A DNA stretch of 64,000 nucleotides from positions 1,426,001-1,490,000 of the forward strand of contig NZ_JACLZF010000001.1 in NCBI RefSeq assembly GCF_014243345.1, in the 5' to 3' direction. Origin of the DNA: Robiginitalea sp. SC105 (lineage in GTDB: Bacteria; Bacteroidota; Bacteroidia; Flavobacteriales; Flavobacteriaceae). This document shows positions 35,550 to 43,115 of this stretch, in pieces. Under the pieces are notes generated by a model, which was given only the letters and a program-made list of their open reading frames with translations, searched no databases and had not been told where the DNA came from. The position numbers and the translations under genes are program-made. The first letter of the stretch is position 1. Every line of letters begins with the position of its first letter.

Positions 35550-36335
35550 TCAGTGCTCGATGGCCAGCAGCGGGATGCGGGTCTGCATGGAGAGGATGCG
35601 CGTCAGGCGGCCCTCGGAAGGGGTTCCTTTTTTGACGTGGTTCCTGGGGAGGACGGCCAGCAGGTCGATTTCCTTTTCCGCGGCGTAATCAAAGATCCCC
35701 TGTACCACATCTTCGCTTTCGATATAGGAGTGCTGCGCATAGAAATCCTCCAGGTAATATTCCAGCAGGTCCTCGTTTTTCTCATCTTCTCTGGAATATC
35801 CGTATACCCCGGGGGTATTCTGGATGGTAAGCACGTGTACCCGGGCATTGAACATGCGGGCAAAGTTCAGCAGGGTCGCCAGGTCCTTGGGGTCGTCAAT
35901 TTCGTTCTGCCCCAGGATCAACGCAATTTTCCGGAGCTTGAATTCCTCGTCCACCCCCTGGGGGACCACCAGAACGGGTATTTCTGCGGCAAGTACGGTA
36001 TCTGCCGTCTTGGTGGTACCCTCCGGGTCCTGCGAGCCGGAGGTACCCATCAGGATGAGGTCGGTTTTCAGGGCCTGGGCGCGTCGGATGAATTCCGGTA
36101 CGGAAGGGGGGGAGAAATGGATATATTCCAGGGTGGAGCGAAAGGCCCTGCTCACCCCGGATTTAATGGTGTCGAACCGGGTTTCCAATGCCTTCAGGTC
36201 TTCCTTTTCCTGCATAAAGCAGAGGGTGACTTTTTTGCCTTCCCGGTTCCCGACAAAGTCCAGGGCATAGCGCAGGGCTTCTTCGGTGGGGGGTGAAAAA
36301 TCGTAAGGGACCAGAATGTCATTGATGCGTTCCAT
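35550..36335 (-). CDS. tandem universal stress protein
   Basis: A 261-residue protein of two UspA-like domains. The first begins RINDILVPYDFSPPTEEALRYAL and ends with LILMGTSGSQDPEGTTKTADTVLAAEIPVLVVP (the ATP-binding G-rich region is modified). The second starts at about KIALILGQNE and ends LLAVLPRNHVKKGTP...RIPLLAIEH without a full G-x2-G-x9-G motif. Cytoplasmic, role in stress response unresolved. Its start codon abuts a 9-bp inverted repeat (36335-36374). Confidence 0.85.
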   Translation of the reverse strand: MERINDILVPYDFSPPTEEALRYALDFVGNREGKKVTLCFMQEKEDLKALETRFDTIKSGVSRAFRSTLEYIHFSPPSVPEFIRRAQALKTDLILMGTSGSQDPEGTTKTADTVLAAEIPVLVVPQGVDEEFKLRKIALILGQNEIDDPKDLATLLNFARMFNARVHVLTIQNTPGVYGYSREDEKNEDLLEYYLEDFYAQHSYIESEDVVQGIFDYAAEKEIDLLAVLPRNHVKKGTPSEGRLTRILSMQTRIPLLAIEH

Positions 36336-36374
36336 AGCGGGTATTTGGTGTTTAGGGTGTAAAACTACCCGCTA
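36335..36374 (-). promoter_or_regulatory. inverted repeat in the usp 5' leader
   Basis: TAGCGGGTA (36335-36343) and TACCCGCTA (36366-36374) are perfect 9-bp arms separated by 22 bases. In the usp transcript the 3' arm ends on the A of the ATG, so the hairpin could mask translation initiation; as DNA it could be a dimer-binding operator. Confidence 0.5.
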
Positions 36375-36428
36375 GGATACGAATAAATCATGACAAATAT
36401 CAAATTCACGGGAATAAGCCCGAACGCA

Positions 36429-37145
36429 CTATGGCTGTTCCATGGGTACTTCCATCAGCAGGATCCTGCTGTCTTCGAGAATGTCCAGTTCCAGTTCCTG
36501 TATATCCCAGATGCCCATCGCATCCCGGGCCGACAGACGGGTATCCGCCACCTCTACAGAGCCTTCCAGAACAAACAGGTAGAGCCCGTGCCCGGGGCTT
36601 TTCAGTTGATAGCCCGGACGTTTTCCGGCATCGAACCGCCCCATGTGGAACCAGGCATCCTGGTGGATCCAGAGGCCATCGTGCTTCCCTCTTGGGCCGA
36701 GTACCGTAAACCATCGGTTTGCAAGGTCTTCGGGTTCCAGGTGTATCTGGTCATAGCGCGGTTCCACCCCGGCCGTATCGGGAAGGATCCAGATTTGCAG
36801 GAAGGCCACTTCGCGGTCCGGGTTTTTGTTGTATTCGCTGTGCCGGACCCCGGTTCCGGCGCTCATCACCTGTACATCACCTTCGCGGATTACGGCGGTA
36901 TTGCCCATGCTGTCCTTATGTTCCAGGTCGCCCTCCAGGGGAATGGAGATGATTTCCATGTCGCGGTGCGGGTGCGTGCCAAAGCCTTTCCCAGGGGCCA
37001 CCCGGTCGTCATTGAGCACACGCAGCGCCCCGAACTGGATCTTCTGCGGGTCATAAAAAGAGGCGAAACTGAAGCTGTGGTAGCTTTGGAGCCATCCGTG
37101 GTCCGCGCGGCCACGGGAATCGGAAGGGTGTACGATCTTTTTCAT
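36429..37145 (-). CDS. pirin-family cupin protein
   Basis: A 238-residue bicupin pirin. The N-terminal cupin holds the metal-binding pattern FGTHPHRDMEI and later GVRHSEYN plus a Glu before FLQIW, as in pirin and YhhW-type quercetinases. Start MKKIVHPSDSRGRADHGWLQSYHSFSFASFYDP is typical, so ATG 37145 is used; the frame is open for 72 further codons upstream but non-conserved. Function in bacteria is uncertain (quercetinase activity or redox-sensing). It precedes the usp gene on the same strand by 93 bases. Confidence 0.92.
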   Translation of the reverse strand: MKKIVHPSDSRGRADHGWLQSYHSFSFASFYDPQKIQFGALRVLNDDRVAPGKGFGTHPHRDMEIISIPLEGDLEHKDSMGNTAVIREGDVQVMSAGTGVRHSEYNKNPDREVAFLQIWILPDTAGVEPRYDQIHLEPEDLANRWFTVLGPRGKHDGLWIHQDAWFHMGRFDAGKRPGYQLKSPGHGLYLFVLEGSVEVADTRLSARDAMGIWDIQELELDILEDSRILLMEVPMEQP

Positions 37146-37276
37146 AACTTTTAGGTGTACTGCGGTCGGGCTGTTTGTCGGGCTAAGATACCAAACAGTC
37201 CCACCCGGGTTGCCTAAGAAAAGGTTAAAGCGGCTTGGTTGTAAGTAGTGGCGGCTAACCGGTACGAATACTATAT

Positions 37277-37675
37277 ATGGATAAGGCATTAACGGCATTA
37301 CTGGATGATGAAGGCGCCCTGATATTCGTCTACAACGCGGATACCGGGTGGCGGCAGGCATTCTGGGATACCCTGCACAAATACATGCGTCCGGAAACCT
37401 ATGGCTGTAACCTGTGCAAACTCACCCATGGCCCCATAGGGCCAAAGGAAACCTGGAAAGCCTTCCTGCGGGATGTCGGCCGGCCGGTGCATTTCCTGCA
37501 TCGGGATGAATACCGACAGCTTCAGGCTGAATCGGACCTGGACCCCATGGAACTCCCGGCTGTGCTCCGGATACGCGGGGGGAGGCCGGAGATTTTGATT
37601 CCTGCCAGGGAAATGAATGGGATGGACAGGTTGGAGGATCTGGTGAGCACCATACGCGAGCGGTTGGAGCGATAG
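37277..37675 (+). CDS. conserved small protein with CxxC, unknown function
   Basis: A 132-residue soluble protein with no signal peptide. A thioredoxin-like start (LDDEGALIFVYNADTGW) is followed by a C-x2-C (GCNLCKLTHG, about residue 48) and a C-terminal LPAVLRIRGGRPEILIPAREMNGM segment. I do not recognise a named family. The Cys pair is not at the thioredoxin active-site position, so a metal- or redox-linked role is only possible. It is divergent from pirin and convergent with engB. Confidence 0.72.
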   Translation: MDKALTALLDDEGALIFVYNADTGWRQAFWDTLHKYMRPETYGCNLCKLTHGPIGPKETWKAFLRDVGRPVHFLHRDEYRQLQAESDLDPMELPAVLRIRGGRPEILIPAREMNGMDRLEDLVSTIRERLER

Positions 37676-37702
37676 GTGGTTGCAGTCAGGTTGGTTACCT
37701 TA

Positions 37703-38329
37703 TTATTGGGGGGTTCCCCAGGCTGCCTCCCGGAACGAGCGGTTGATCCCATCGATATAGCCAAGCACTTCGTCCTTGCCCTCGCCTTTCAGGGAGGAGG
37801 TCACAAAATAAGGGGGCACGTCCTCCCATCCTGCGGCGCGCATGGCCTGCAGGTATTCCCCGGTGCGCCGTTCTACCGCCCCGGGCTTCAGTTTGTCCGA
37901 TTTGGTGAATATGATAGCAAAGGGCACCTGTTGCCCGGTCAGCCATTCCATGAATTCCAGGTCAATCGGCTGCGGCTCGTGCCGGATATCCACCAGCAGG
38001 AAAGCAGAAATCAGTTGGCGCCTTTCCCGGAAATACCGGTGGATCAGCTTCTGGAAGGCGGCCTTATCCTTCTTGGAGGTCCGGGCATAGCCATAGCCCG
38101 GCAGGTCCACCAGGAACCAGTTTTCATTGATCCGGAAGTGGTTGATCAGCTGGGTTTTACCCGGCCTTCCCGAGATCTTTGCCAGGTGCTTGCGCTCCGT
38201 GAGCATATTGATCAGCGAAGATTTACCCACATTGGAGCGGCCGATAAACGCGTATTCCGGCAGCGGTTCCGACGGGCATTTGGAAACGTCCGTATTGCTG
38301 ACGATGAATTCTGCGGATCGGATTTTCAT
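37703..38329 (-). CDS. engB: ribosome biogenesis GTP-binding protein EngB/YsxC
   Basis: A 208-residue GTPase with G1 GRSNVGKSS, G2 GKTQ, G3 DLPGYG, G4 TKSD and a G5-like SSLKG in order, and length normal for the YihA/YsxC family, which acts in 50S subunit assembly. It lies 47 bases downstream of the alpha/beta hydrolase gene on the same strand and may be cotranscribed with it. Confidence 0.96.
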   Translation of the reverse strand: MKIRSAEFIVSNTDVSKCPSEPLPEYAFIGRSNVGKSSLINMLTERKHLAKISGRPGKTQLINHFRINENWFLVDLPGYGYARTSKKDKAAFQKLIHRYFRERRQLISAFLLVDIRHEPQPIDLEFMEWLTGQQVPFAIIFTKSDKLKPGAVERRTGEYLQAMRAAGWEDVPPYFVTSSLKGEGKDEVLGYIDGINRSFREAAWGTPQ

Positions 38330-38376
38330 AAAAAAGGGGATTCTCCGGATAGTCCCGGCTTAAGGCAGCCCGCCTG

Positions 38377-39141
38377 CTAAAAATTGCGTTTTTCAAGCCA
38401 GCCGGCGAGGATGCGGTTGAAATCTTCCGGGTGTTCCATCATGGGGGCATGCCCGCATTCGGGAATCCAGTAGAGGTCGGAGTCGGGCAGCAGCTCATGG
38501 AATTCCTTGGCCACGTTCGGGGGGGTTACCGTATCGTTTTCACCCCAGATAATACAGGTGGGCGTTTTCATCCCCGGCAGGTCCTTGGACATATTGTGGC
38601 GGATTGCGCTTTTCGCTATGGAAAGCGTTTTGACCAGCTTCATCCGGTCGTTGACGGTGGCATACACTTCGTCTACGATCTCCTTGGTGGCGACCCTGGG
38701 GTCGTAGAAGACATCCTCGGCCTTTTTCTTGATGAATTCGTAATCCCCCCGCTTCGGGTAGCCGTCGCCCATGGCGCTTTCGTACAGGCCCGAACTTCCG
38801 GTGATGACGAGAGCCTTCACCATCTTGGGGTACATCTTGGTATGCAGCAGGCCGATATGGCCACCCAGGGAGTTCCCCAGCAGGATCACGTCCCTGAGGC
38901 CCTTGTATTCGATGAATTGTTCCAGGAAACGCGCGAAGTTCTTGACATTGGTCTTGATCAGCGGCATATCGTATATAGGGAGTTCCGGGATCAGCACCTG
39001 GTAGCCCTTCTCGGGAAAATAGTCGGAAACACCCTGGAAATTGCTGAGGCCGCCCATCAATCCGTGCAGGATAATCATCGGGGTGCCTTCGCCCTTTTCA
39101 ATATACCGGAATTTACCGTCCTTGATAATCTGATCTTTCAT
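38377..39141 (-). CDS. alpha/beta hydrolase
   Basis: A 254-residue cytoplasmic alpha/beta hydrolase: oxyanion region MIILHGLMGG, nucleophile elbow GNSLGG, acid in WGENDTVTPP and catalytic His in PECGHAPMMEHPEDF. Substrate is not predictable. ATG 39141 is chosen because the promoter at 39167-39174 lies just upstream and the family N-terminus starts there; the frame extends 18 codons further. In several flavobacteria such a gene lies next to engB and mraZ, as here. Confidence 0.88.
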   Translation of the reverse strand: MKDQIIKDGKFRYIEKGEGTPMIILHGLMGGLSNFQGVSDYFPEKGYQVLIPELPIYDMPLIKTNVKNFARFLEQFIEYKGLRDVILLGNSLGGHIGLLHTKMYPKMVKALVITGSSGLYESAMGDGYPKRGDYEFIKKKAEDVFYDPRVATKEIVDEVYATVNDRMKLVKTLSIAKSAIRHNMSKDLPGMKTPTCIIWGENDTVTPPNVAKEFHELLPDSDLYWIPECGHAPMMEHPEDFNRILAGWLEKRNF

Positions 39142-39166
39142 ACAGGGGCTTGCTGCTATCAGTTGG

Positions 39167-39174
39167 CAAATATA
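39167..39174 (-). promoter_or_regulatory. TAnnTTTG -7 element for the alpha/beta hydrolase gene
   Basis: On the minus strand this is TATATTTG, an exact match, 25 bases before the ATG. A TTG on that strand at 39193-39195 lies 18 bases upstream of it. Confidence 0.65.
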
Positions 39175-39249
39175 GGCATTTCCGCCATATGGCAAGGCGA
39201 TGCGCCATCCCGCTTTTCCGGTTTTTCGGCCTGGTCCCGGAGTGAAATG

Positions 39250-39317
39250 GCCGGGGAGGTTCTACCACCTGATCAACATCCCGTAGAATGGGGTAAGACC
39301 CGCCTATCCTCCCCGGC
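39250..39317. other. three-stem inverted-repeat element between hydrolase and mraZ promoters
   Basis: Outer arms GCCGGGGAGG (39250-39259) and CCTCCCCGGC (39308-39317) pair perfectly over 10 bp. Inside are TTCTAC/GTAGAA (39260-39265 with 39283-39288) and GGGT/ACCC (39291-39294 with 39298-39301), together a possible three-way junction. No open reading frame or T tract explains it. It could be a structured RNA on either strand or a DNA-level element; I do not recognise it. Confidence 0.45.
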
Positions 39318-39340
39318 ACATCCCAAAAATTATGAACAAA

Positions 39341-39370
39341 GTGGTAATTTGTGGTAAAATGTGGTAATAA
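39341..39370 (+). promoter_or_regulatory. MraZ operator: three 10-bp direct repeats
   Basis: GTGGTAA occurs three times, starting at 39341, 39351 and 39361, so repeats recur exactly every 10 bases, one helical turn. MraZ is known to bind direct repeats with a GTGG-type core upstream of its own gene in other bacteria. The array lies immediately upstream of the mraZ -7 element (39377) and over the expected -33 region, fitting autorepression of the dcw operon. Confidence 0.85.
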
Positions 39371-39376
39371 TTTCTA

Positions 39377-39384
39377 TATATTTG
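39377..39384 (+). promoter_or_regulatory. TAnnTTTG -7 element of the dcw cluster
   Basis: TATATTTG, exact match, 34 bases before the mraZ GTG. The MraZ boxes end 6 bases upstream of it. Confidence 0.7.
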
Positions 39385-39418
39385 AGTTCTATATAAGCAA
39401 ACCGCCAACTTTTAAACT

Positions 39419-39883
39419 GTGATCAGCTTCATCGGGACATATGATTGTAAGGCCGATACCAAGGGTCGTATCATGATCCCCGTGGCGCTGAAAAACCAGA
39501 TGGTCCCGGTCCTCAACGAGGGCTTTGTCATCAAGCGGTCGGTCTTCCAGCCCTGCCTGGAATTGTACCCGATGGCGGAGTGGAACCAGCTGATGCAGCA
39601 GATGCACAAGAAGAACCGTTTCCGAAAGAAGAACAACGATTTTATCCGGCGTTTTACCGCCGGAGTGAAGCTGGTGGAGATCGATGCTACCGGGAGGTTG
39701 CTGATACCCAAAAACCTGATGGCGGTTGCCGGGATTGAAAAGGAAGTCGTGCTGAGCTCGGCGATCAACATTGTCGAGATCTGGGATAAGGACAGCTACG
39801 AGCATGTCCTCGAAGAGACCGCTGCCGATTTCGCGGACCTCGCCGAGGAGGTGATGGGGGATGACGGGGATGAAGTATCATAA
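39419..39883 (+). CDS. mraZ: transcriptional repressor MraZ
   Basis: A 154-residue protein with two SpoVT/AbrB-like DNA-binding halves: ISFIGTYDCKADTKGRIMIPVALK and FTAGVKLVEIDATGRLLIPKNLM. MraZ proteins form rings and repress the dcw cluster by binding direct repeats, which are present just upstream. The start is GTG 39419, preceded by TTTAAACT and no nearby ATG. Its 3' end overlaps rsmH by 23 bases. Confidence 0.95.
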   Translation: MISFIGTYDCKADTKGRIMIPVALKNQMVPVLNEGFVIKRSVFQPCLELYPMAEWNQLMQQMHKKNRFRKKNNDFIRRFTAGVKLVEIDATGRLLIPKNLMAVAGIEKEVVLSSAINIVEIWDKDSYEHVLEETAADFADLAEEVMGDDGDEVS

Positions 39884-40781
39884 GCCCGTCCTGCTCAGGG
39901 AGTCGGTCGACGGGCTGGCGATCCGCAAAGACGGCACCTATGTGGACGTCACCTTCGGAGGGGGCGGCCATAGCCGGGAAATACTCAGCAGGCTTGGGCC
40001 GGAAGGCAGGTTGATCGCATTTGACCAGGACGAGGACGCCCTGGCCAACAAACCGGAAGACGAGCGGCTGGTGCTGATCGGTGAGAACTTCCGGTATATG
40101 AGACAGTTTTTGAAGTTCTATGGCATTCTGAAAGTTGACGGCATCCTGGCCGATTTTGGGGTTTCCTCCCACCAGTTCGACCAGCCGGAACGCGGTTTTT
40201 CGACCCGTTTCGACAGCGACCTGGACATGCGGATGAGCCGGAGGGCGGATACCACCGCCCGGGATGTGGTCAATACCTACCCCTTTGACCGGCTGCGGGG
40301 TATCCTGCAGCGCTACGGGGAGCTGCGCAATGCCGGCAAGGTGGCCGGTGCATTGGTCGAGGCAAGGGAAAAAAAACCCATCCAGACCACGGCAGCCCTC
40401 AACCTGGCGGTGCGGCCGTTTTTGCAACGGGGCAAGGAGAACAAGGTATTGGCGCAGATCTACCAGGCGATCCGGATGGAGGTAAACCAGGAGCTGGCGG
40501 CACTGGAGGCATTTTTGCAACAGACCGCGGAGGTGCTGCCACCCGGTGGCCGGCTTAGCCTGATCAGCTACCATTCCCTGGAAGACCGGCTGGTGAAACG
40601 GTTTATCCGGACGGGAAAGTTCGAGGGGGAAGTGGAGAAGGATTTTTACGGGAACCCGCTGGCGCCCTTCAGGAAGGTGGGCAAGCTGGTCGTCCCACAG
40701 GCCGCTGAACTGGAAGTCAACCCAAGGGCCCGGAGTGCCAAGCTCAGAATAGCAGAACGAACAGATATAAATGTGAAATAG
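39861..40781 (+). CDS. rsmH: 16S rRNA (cytosine1402-N4)-methyltransferase
   Basis: A 306-residue SAM-dependent methyltransferase with DVTFGGGGHSREIL (SAM motif I), GILADFGVSSHQFDQPERGFS, and C-terminal ISYHSLEDRLVKRF, all RsmH hallmarks. It methylates C1402 in the ribosomal P site. Two starts are possible: ATG 39861, 9 bases after GAGGAGG, or ATG 39870 (MKYHKPV), which better fits the family. Either overlaps mraZ. Second gene of the dcw cluster. Confidence 0.96.
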   Translation: MTGMKYHKPVLLRESVDGLAIRKDGTYVDVTFGGGGHSREILSRLGPEGRLIAFDQDEDALANKPEDERLVLIGENFRYMRQFLKFYGILKVDGILADFGVSSHQFDQPERGFSTRFDSDLDMRMSRRADTTARDVVNTYPFDRLRGILQRYGELRNAGKVAGALVEAREKKPIQTTAALNLAVRPFLQRGKENKVLAQIYQAIRMEVNQELAALEAFLQQTAEVLPPGGRLSLISYHSLEDRLVKRFIRTGKFEGEVEKDFYGNPLAPFRKVGKLVVPQAAELEVNPRARSAKLRIAERTDINVK

Positions 40782-40786
40782 GAAAC

Positions 40787-41107
40787 ATGAGAAAGCGTAT
40801 TGTATCCATCCTCAGAGGCACCTTCCTGGTGAGCGGGGACGCACCCAAGAACTGGGCCTTTATCGTGTTTGTATCGGGCCTTGCCACCATCATGATCGCC
40901 AGTTCGCATGCCGCCGACAAAAAGGTGCACCAACTGGCGGCCCTCAACGAAGAAGTCAGGGAACTCCGCAGCGAATTTGTGGAGATCCGCTCCCAGGCAC
41001 AGCGCCTGAAACTGGAATCGACCATCAGGGAGAGCGTCAAGGAGGCCGGCTTGCTCCCGGCCGATACCCCCCCGCACAAAATCATTGTAACCCCAGAGAA
41101 AAAATAA
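40787..41107 (+). CDS. ftsL: FtsL-like cell division protein
   Basis: A 106-residue bitopic protein: basic cytoplasmic N-terminus, one transmembrane helix (about 23-42, NWAFIVFVSGLATIMIASS), then a heptad-rich coiled coil (VHQLAALNEEVRELRSEFVEIRSQAQRL). Size, topology and position between rsmH and the division transpeptidase identify it as FtsL, a partner of FtsQ/FtsB in the divisome. Sequence identity within FtsL is low, so the call rests partly on synteny. Confidence 0.85.
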   Translation: MRKRIVSILRGTFLVSGDAPKNWAFIVFVSGLATIMIASSHAADKKVHQLAALNEEVRELRSEFVEIRSQAQRLKLESTIRESVKEAGLLPADTPPHKIIVTPEKK

Positions 41108-41108
41108 C

Positions 41109-43115
41109 GTGGCCATCACCCCCAAACACATACTGACCCGTCTTTATATGGTTGCAGGAGGTCTTTTCCTCTTTGCGGGTGCCGTGGTGTTCAAGCTGGT
41201 GAACATACAGACGGTGGATGGTGACAAGTACCGGGAACTCGCCCTGCAGCGTACCGAGAAACTGTTTACCATTGCCCCCAACCGGGGCAACCTGTATTCG
41301 GAGGACGGCAGCCTGCTTGCAACCTCGGTTTCCAAGTACACCATCCGCTTTGATGCGGTCACGGTTTCCGAAACCGATTTTTCCGAAGGGGTAGGGCCAC
41401 TGGCGAGGTCACTGTCCGATTTGCTCGGCAAGCCCTCGGGGCATTACGAGCAACTGCTGCGCAAAGCCCGCGCCAACAAAAACCGTTACACCCTGATCGC
41501 CCGCAACCTGGACTATTCCGAGTTTACGGCCGTAAAGGAATTCCCCCTGTTCCGCAAAGGCCCCTATAAAGGCGGTATGATCGTGGAACAACGGACCGTG
41601 CGGGAGCACCCGCTCGGGAAAATCGCGGAGCGCAGCGTGGGGTACGAGCGGTATGACGACAAAGGCTATGCCACCCGCGTTGGCCTGGAAGGGGCGTTCG
41701 GCTCCTACCTCCGCGGGGTGGAGGGCAAACGCCTCAAACAAAAAATAGCCAAAGGACAGTGGAAACCCATTGGCCTGGACAACATCATCGAGCCGCAGGA
41801 CGGGTACGACGTGATTTCCACCATTGATATCAATATACAGGATATCGCCCACCATGCCCTGCTCCGGCAACTCGAGCACTACAAGGCCGAGCACGGGTCG
41901 GTCATCGTAATGGAGACCCGGACAGGGGAGATCAAAGCGATCAGCAACCTGGGCCGGACCTCCGAGGGGACCTATTACGAACGCCTGAACTACGCCATCG
42001 GGGAATCCCACGAACCGGGGTCCACCTTCAAGCTGATGTCCCTGGTAGCCGCCCTGGAGGACGGGGTTGTGGATACCAGTACGGTGGTGGATACCGAAAA
42101 GGGGTACTGGCGCATCTACGATCGCATTGTCCGGGATTCCAAGCACGGCGGGTACGGTGAAATCTCTGTGGGCAAGGCCTTTGAAGTATCCTCGAATACG
42201 GCTTTTGCGAAGATGATCCACAACGGCTACAAGGACAATCCCCAGCGGTTTGTCAACCGCCTTATGGAAATGGGGCTGGACCAGGAACTGGGCATGCCCA
42301 TCAAGGGAGAAGGGAAACCCGTCCTGCGCAACCCGGGGGATAAAGGCTGGTCCGGTATTTCCCTGGCCTGGATGTCCCACGGGTATGAGGTATCCCTGAC
42401 CCCCCTGCAGACACTTGCCTTTTACAACGCCATTGCGAACGACGGGGAGCTGTTGCGCCCCCGCCTGATCAAGGAGGTCCGGGAATGGGACCGTACCGTG
42501 GAGCGGTTTGGAAAAGAAGTGCTCAACCCGGCCGTCTGTTCAAAAGAGACGGTCCGGAAGGTACAGCGACTGCTCAAAAATGTGGTCTCCGGGGATCACG
42601 GAACGGGCCGCAGCCTGTATTCGCCTTACCTCTCCCTGGCCGGCAAGACCGGTACGGCACAAAAGAACTACGCCCAGAAGGACCCCGAAAAACTGGCATA
42701 TATCTCGACCTTTGCAGGATATTTCCCGGCGGATGACCCGCAGTATTCGTGCATTGTGGTCATCCATGAGCCGGACAAAAGCGTGGGCTATTACGGCGCC
42801 GACGTCTCCGGGCCCGTGTTCCGTTCGGTGGCCCAGAAGATCATCGCGAACAAACCGGTGGAAGAACTGATGGCTGGTATCGAAATCGACCGGCCGGACC
42901 TGGAGGCGGCCTATGAGGCTTATTACGAAGCGGCGCGGCAGACCCCTGAACTCCTTCCCGACCTGCGCGGGATGAGCGGCATGGATGCGGTATCCATCCT
43001 CGAAAACCTCGGGCTGAAAGTCGAGGTGCGCGGCAACGGGAAAGTCCGGCGGCAATCGGTTTCAAAAGGCACCAAAATCAAAGAAGTCAAACGAATCGTC
43101 CTGGAACTCTCATGA
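41109..43115 (+). CDS. ftsI: division-specific penicillin-binding transpeptidase with PASTA domain
   Basis: A 668-residue class B PBP: N-terminal transmembrane helix (about 12-32), PBP dimerisation domain, transpeptidase domain with S305-TF-K308, S361-S-N363 and K513-TG, and a C-terminal PASTA domain (about 605-668, LPDLRGMSGMDAVSILENLGLKV). It crosslinks septal peptidoglycan. Start GTG 41109 follows the ftsL stop by 1 base, and its TGA overlaps the murE ATG. A PASTA tail on FtsI is common in Bacteroidetes but absent in E. coli. Confidence 0.96.
   Translation: MAITPKHILTRLYMVAGGLFLFAGAVVFKLVNIQTVDGDKYRELALQRTEKLFTIAPNRGNLYSEDGSLLATSVSKYTIRFDAVTVSETDFSEGVGPLARSLSDLLGKPSGHYEQLLRKARANKNRYTLIARNLDYSEFTAVKEFPLFRKGPYKGGMIVEQRTVREHPLGKIAERSVGYERYDDKGYATRVGLEGAFGSYLRGVEGKRLKQKIAKGQWKPIGLDNIIEPQDGYDVISTIDINIQDIAHHALLRQLEHYKAEHGSVIVMETRTGEIKAISNLGRTSEGTYYERLNYAIGESHEPGSTFKLMSLVAALEDGVVDTSTVVDTEKGYWRIYDRIVRDSKHGGYGEISVGKAFEVSSNTAFAKMIHNGYKDNPQRFVNRLMEMGLDQELGMPIKGEGKPVLRNPGDKGWSGISLAWMSHGYEVSLTPLQTLAFYNAIANDGELLRPRLIKEVREWDRTVERFGKEVLNPAVCSKETVRKVQRLLKNVVSGDHGTGRSLYSPYLSLAGKTGTAQKNYAQKDPEKLAYISTFAGYFPADDPQYSCIVVIHEPDKSVGYYGADVSGPVFRSVAQKIIANKPVEELMAGIEIDRPDLEAAYEAYYEAARQTPELLPDLRGMSGMDAVSILENLGLKVEVRGNGKVRRQSVSKGTKIKEVKRIVLELS

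Noticed and set aside
39245-39320. Reading the three-stem element as a tRNA or tRNA remnant
   Set aside because: On the minus strand AGGTGGTAGAAC recalls a D-arm, but there is no T-arm motif, no 7-bp acceptor in register and no anticodon stem.
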